Assembly (NCBI GenBank): GCA_025966225.1
Contig: JAOPVI010000396.1
Coordinates: 1 to 33,848 of the forward strand
DNA length: 33,848 bases
Direction of reading: 5' to 3'
From: Mycobacterium sp.
Lineage (GTDB): Bacteria; Actinomycetota; Actinomycetes; Mycobacteriales; Mycobacteriaceae
Shown: positions 31,226 through 33,848 of the stretch, piece after piece
Position numbering within the stretch: position 1 is the first letter of the stretch
How the letters are laid out: each line of letters opens with the position of its first letter
Translations under genes and position numbers: made by a program
Notes under the pieces: generated by a model
Told to the model about the DNA's origin: nothing
Databases searched by the model: none
The model's input: the letters and a program-made list of their open reading frames with translations, nothing else

Positions 31226-31261
31226 GGGTCGCTTCGCGCTCCCCCGCAAGCGGGGGGACCC
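31226..31261 (+). terminator. GC-rich hairpin after the monooxygenase gene
   Basis: CCCCCG (31241-31246) and CGGGGG (31251-31256) pair around a CAAG loop, and an outer pair GGGTC (31226-31230) with GACCC (31257-31261) extends the structure. It begins 10 nt after the monooxygenase stop codon and has no U-tract. Likely an intrinsic terminator of the type proposed for mycobacteria. The C/G-rich form recalls a common intergenic motif of Mycolicibacterium, not tested here. Confidence 0.5.
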
Positions 31262-31312
31262 CCAGCGCCGGATTCGGTTTGAGCTGTCGGTGCCCATGGG
31301 AACCATGACGGC

Positions 31313-32149
31313 ATGACGGAGCAGAGAACCTATCCACACGGCGTGCCTAGTTGGGTCGACACCATCGCGCACGACCTAGACGAGACCAAGCGCTTCTACG
31401 CCGGCCTCTTCGACTGGACCTTCACCGATGCCATGCCAGCCGACGCCCCAGGCAACTATCTGATCGCCACCCTTGGCGGCGATGACGTCGCCGCCATCGG
31501 GTCACCGGACTCGGCCGACGAAGTCCCGTCGTGGCACACCTACATCGCGGTCGACGACGCTGACGCCACGGCCAAGGCCGTCGAGGCGGCGGGCGGTGCC
31601 GTGACACTGGCCCCCGTCGACGCAGGGCCGGGCGGTCGGCAGGCGGTGTGCGTCGACCCGCGGGGCGCCGAGTTCCGACTATGGCAAGCCCGCAAACGGC
31701 TCGGCGCGCAACTCGTCAACGAGCCCGGGTCGTGGAACTTCAGCGACCTGCAGACCACCGACCCCCATGCCGCCACCACGTTCTATGCGACGGTGTTCGG
31801 CTGGGAGGTCGACGACGTCGGGTTCGCGACCATGGTGCGGCAGCCCGGGTACGGCGCCCACCTGGCCGCGACGGTCAACCCCGACATCCTGAAGATCCAG
31901 TCCGATGTGAACGCACCGCCGGGATACGAAGATGCCGTCGCGTGGATGGGCATCGTCGCCGAAGGCCACCCCGAGCACTGGCGGGTGTCCTTCACCGTCG
32001 CCGATCGTGACTCGTCGGCAGCGGCCGTCGAAGACCTGGGCGGCACCGTGGTCGAAACCGAGGATTCGGAGTGGACGAAGACGGCCACCGTCCGCGATCC
32101 GTGGGGCGCGGAATTCGTGCTCAGTCAGTTCACCCCGCCCAAGAAGTAG
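31313..32149 (+). CDS. Two-domain VOC (glyoxalase/bleomycin resistance-fold) protein
   Basis: A 278-residue protein with two VOC domains. Domain 1 (about 8-125) begins HGVPSWVDTIAHDLDETKRF and YAGLFDWTFTDAMP. Domain 2 (about 138-272) begins GSWNFSDLQTTDPHAATTFY and ATVFGWEVDDVGF. Mycobacterial relatives include Rv0577 (Cfp30B/Cfp32) and Rv0911, whose small-molecule substrates are not firmly known. The fold supports metal-dependent lyases, dioxygenases and binding proteins; reading metal ligands without a structure is unsafe. The ATG is preceded by GGGAACC at moderate spacing. It lies 96 bp after the monooxygenase hairpin and 21 bp before the next flavoprotein gene, with which it may form an operon. 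Confidence 0.9.
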   Translation: MTEQRTYPHGVPSWVDTIAHDLDETKRFYAGLFDWTFTDAMPADAPGNYLIATLGGDDVAAIGSPDSADEVPSWHTYIAVDDADATAKAVEAAGGAVTLAPVDAGPGGRQAVCVDPRGAEFRLWQARKRLGAQLVNEPGSWNFSDLQTTDPHAATTFYATVFGWEVDDVGFATMVRQPGYGAHLAATVNPDILKIQSDVNAPPGYEDAVAWMGIVAEGHPEHWRVSFTVADRDSSAAAVEDLGGTVVETEDSEWTKTATVRDPWGAEFVLSQFTPPKK

Positions 32150-32170
32150 CCGGAGGCGTTCCGGCAAGCT

Positions 32171-33547
32171 GTGGCGATGGAGACCATCGAAGCTGACTAT
32201 CTGGTGGTCGGGGCTGGCGCGATGGGCATGGCGTTCGTCGACACCCTCATCACCGAGACGGACGCGACCGTGGTGATCGTCGACCGAAACGATCAGCCCG
32301 GCGGCCACTGGAACACCGCGTATCCATACGTGCGGCTCCACCAGCCGTCCGCCTACTACGGCGTGAACTCGCGACGGCTGGGCACCGACTCCATCGACGC
32401 CAGCGGCTGGAACGAAGGGTTCTACGAGCTGGCAGGCGGAAGCGAGGTCGTCTCCTACTACGACACCGTGATGCGCCAGCATTTGCTGCCATCCGGTCGG
32501 GTGGAGTACTTCCCCATGAGCGAGTACGAGGGGGAAGGCCGCTTTCACACACTGGGTGGCGAAGACTACTGCGTCGAGGTCCGACGCCGCATCGTCGACG
32601 CCACCTACCTGAGCATCATCGTCCCGTCCATGCGGCCGCCGGCCTACGGCGTCGAGGGCGTCACGTGCATCCCACCCAACGGCCTACCCCGACAACCGGT
32701 CCACGACCAGTACGTCATCGTCGGGGCAGGCAAGACGTCCATGGACACTTGCCTGTGGCTGCTGCGCCACGGCATCCCACCGGAGCGGCTCACCTGGATC
32801 AAGCCACGCGACTCCTGGATTCTCGACCGCGCCGCCCTGCAACCGGGCGTGCAGTTCGCCCGGAGGGTACTTGCCGACTTCTCCGCGCAGTCGCGGGCGA
32901 TCAGGAAGGCGACGTCGATCGACGACCTCTATCTACAACTCGAGGCGTTGGGCTGCCTGCTGCGCATCGACCAGTCCATCGAGCCCACCATGTACCGGTG
33001 CGCGATCCTGTCGCAGGGTGAACTCGAGAAGCTGCGCCTCATCGAAGACGTCGTCCGGATGGGCCGCGTCCTGTCGATCGAACGGGGCCGCGTGGTGCTC
33101 GACGACGGCACCGTCGACACCGCTCCGGCAGCGCTGTACGTCGACTGCACCGGTGACGGCATCGGGTTACGCGACGCCACCCCGGTCTTCTCCCCTGGCC
33201 ACCTCACGCTGCAGTCGGTACGCACGTGTCAGCCGGCCTTCAGCGCGGCTGTCACCGCCCGCGTCGAGGCCATGGACGCCGACGACGACACCAAGAACGG
33301 CTACTGCCTGCCGGTGCCGCATCCGACGAATCCGATCGACTGGCTCACGATGACGCTGGCGTTCAACCACAACCAGTTGCGCTGGTTCGACGACCCCGAG
33401 CTAATGCACTGGCTCAACCGCGCCCGGCTCAACGCGGTCAGCCACATGCAGACCGACGACAAAGCCGCCCAAGAAGGCGCCGCCAAGATCGCGCCGCGAC
33501 TGCGGACCTCCAACGAAAAGCTCGAAGTGCTACTGGCACAGGGCTAG
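32171..33547 (+). CDS. FAD/NAD(P)-binding oxidoreductase, function unknown
   Basis: A 458-residue flavoprotein. The N-terminal FAD motif is DYLVVGAGAMGMAFVDTL (G14-x-G16-x-x-G19), followed by IVDRNDQPGGHWNTAYPYVR, which resembles flavin monooxygenases. A second Rossmann motif appears near residue 180 (YVIVGAGKTSMDTCLWLLRH), probably for NAD(P)H. ALYVDCTGDGIGLRDATPVF is the late FAD-contact motif. No characterised subfamily is recognised. The GTG at 32171 has GGAGG about 14 nt upstream; the ATG at 32177 is an alternative. It follows the VOC gene by 21 bp. Its TAG shares bases with the stop of the convergent ligase gene (CTAG), so the two ORFs overlap by 4 bp. Confidence 0.85.
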   Translation: MAMETIEADYLVVGAGAMGMAFVDTLITETDATVVIVDRNDQPGGHWNTAYPYVRLHQPSAYYGVNSRRLGTDSIDASGWNEGFYELAGGSEVVSYYDTVMRQHLLPSGRVEYFPMSEYEGEGRFHTLGGEDYCVEVRRRIVDATYLSIIVPSMRPPAYGVEGVTCIPPNGLPRQPVHDQYVIVGAGKTSMDTCLWLLRHGIPPERLTWIKPRDSWILDRAALQPGVQFARRVLADFSAQSRAIRKATSIDDLYLQLEALGCLLRIDQSIEPTMYRCAILSQGELEKLRLIEDVVRMGRVLSIERGRVVLDDGTVDTAPAALYVDCTGDGIGLRDATPVFSPGHLTLQSVRTCQPAFSAAVTARVEAMDADDDTKNGYCLPVPHPTNPIDWLTMTLAFNHNQLRWFDDPELMHWLNRARLNAVSHMQTDDKAAQEGAAKIAPRLRTSNEKLEVLLAQG

Positions 33548-33848
33548 AGCCCGAGCAGTCGGACGCTCACTTCACGCATCTCGACCTTGCGCACCTTGCC
33601 GGTCATCGTCATGGGGAACTCGTCGACGACGTGGATGTAGCGGGGGATCTTGTAGTGCGCGAGTTTCCCCGTGGCGAAGGCACGCACGGCCTCGGCGTCC
33701 AGCGGTGCGCGACCGGGTTTCAACCGGATGCACGCGCACGTCTCCTCGCCGTAGTTCGGGTCCGGCACTCCGATGACCTGAGCGTCCTCGATGTCGGGGT
33801 GGGTATAGAGAAACTCCTCGAGGATCGGGGTGTCGGTCGGCCCTGCGT
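33544..33848 (-). CDS. Acyl-CoA ligase / AMP-binding enzyme, C-terminal end (partial)
   Basis: Only the last about 101 residues are in the window; the rest lies to the right. Reading back from the stop gives LEEFLYTHPDIEDAQVIGVP, then DPNYGEETCACIRLKPG, then LAHYKIPRYIHVVDEFP and MTMTGKVRKVEMRE. This is the mobile C-terminal domain of ANL-superfamily fatty-acid- or acyl-CoA ligases, and the lysine of TGK is the conserved adenylation-step residue. Substrate specificity sits in the missing N-terminal part. It converges on the flavoprotein gene, with the two stop codons overlapping in a shared CTAG. Confidence 0.92.
   Translation of the reverse strand, partial: AGPTDTPILEEFLYTHPDIEDAQVIGVPDPNYGEETCACIRLKPGRAPLDAEAVRAFATGKLAHYKIPRYIHVVDEFPMTMTGKVRKVEMREVSVRLLGL

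Overview
The window is high-GC DNA with short gaps and many GTG starts. It almost certainly comes from a mycobacterium, most likely a fast-growing Mycolicibacterium. Supporting this, from remembered family and locus knowledge rather than a search, are a DUF222/13E12 HNH gene, a Sap/GAP-type membrane protein, an Rv0909/Rv0910-like pair, and ctpE, echA6 and accD3. The accD3-echA6-MBL hydrolase-serine hydrolase-ctpE-antitoxin-toxin order matches the M. tuberculosis Rv0904c-Rv0910 block. The thiolase-carotenoid oxygenase pair matches Rv0914c-Rv0913c in content and relative orientation. The local block is therefore an expanded version of that region. No tRNA, rRNA, CRISPR array, prophage or insertion sequence is visible.

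Layout. 1-5.4 kb: metE (+), converging on a D-aminoacylase-type amidohydrolase (-) and a GCS2/YbdK-type carboxylate-amine ligase (-). 5.4-6.8 kb: a minus-strand stress/regulatory group of a CsbD-like protein, a GAF-ANTAR protein and a small unknown protein. 6.8-10.5 kb: a plus-strand operon of SCP-x-like thiolase, carotenoid-cleavage-type oxygenase and a tandem HxlR regulator. 10.5-16.7 kb: single genes, mostly in divergent or convergent pairs (GNAT acetyltransferase, four-helix membrane protein, Cupin_5, BKACE, RCK-2TM-RCK potassium channel, amidohydrolase_2, GAP-family membrane protein). 16.7-23.6 kb: a long minus-strand series from echA6 through an MBL hydrolase, a lipoprotein serine hydrolase, ctpE, the antitoxin/toxin pair and a deleted cyclopropane-fatty-acid-synthase-type pseudogene. 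23.6-26.4 kb: accD3 and the 13E12 HNH gene (+). 26.4-29.3 kb: a Nudix-type regulator with a degenerate Nudix box, divergent from a fused ADP-ribosylglycohydrolase/dual-specificity-phosphatase protein, then a single-TM unknown protein. 29.4-33.8 kb: TetR regulator and divergent FAD monooxygenase with three copies of one operator-like palindrome, a two-domain VOC protein, an FAD/NAD-binding protein, and the C-terminal end of an acyl-CoA ligase.

Points of most interest: (1) the ADP-ribosylglycohydrolase-phosphatase fusion opposite a probably non-enzymatic Nudix regulator; (2) a CFA-synthase pseudogene formed by a large out-of-frame internal deletion, start-stop coupled to the toxin gene; (3) three 14-bp operator copies in the TetR/monooxygenase gap, one covering the tetR -10 box; (4) a perfect 29-bp tandem duplication across a gene junction that makes start-stop mini-ORFs; (5) at least eleven genes with a TANNNT hexamer 6-7 nt before the start codon, which suggests leaderless transcripts; (6) several hairpins that fit mycobacterial terminators without a U-tract. 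No wholly new multi-gene system can be shown from sequence alone. The ADP-ribose/phosphatase locus is the best candidate.
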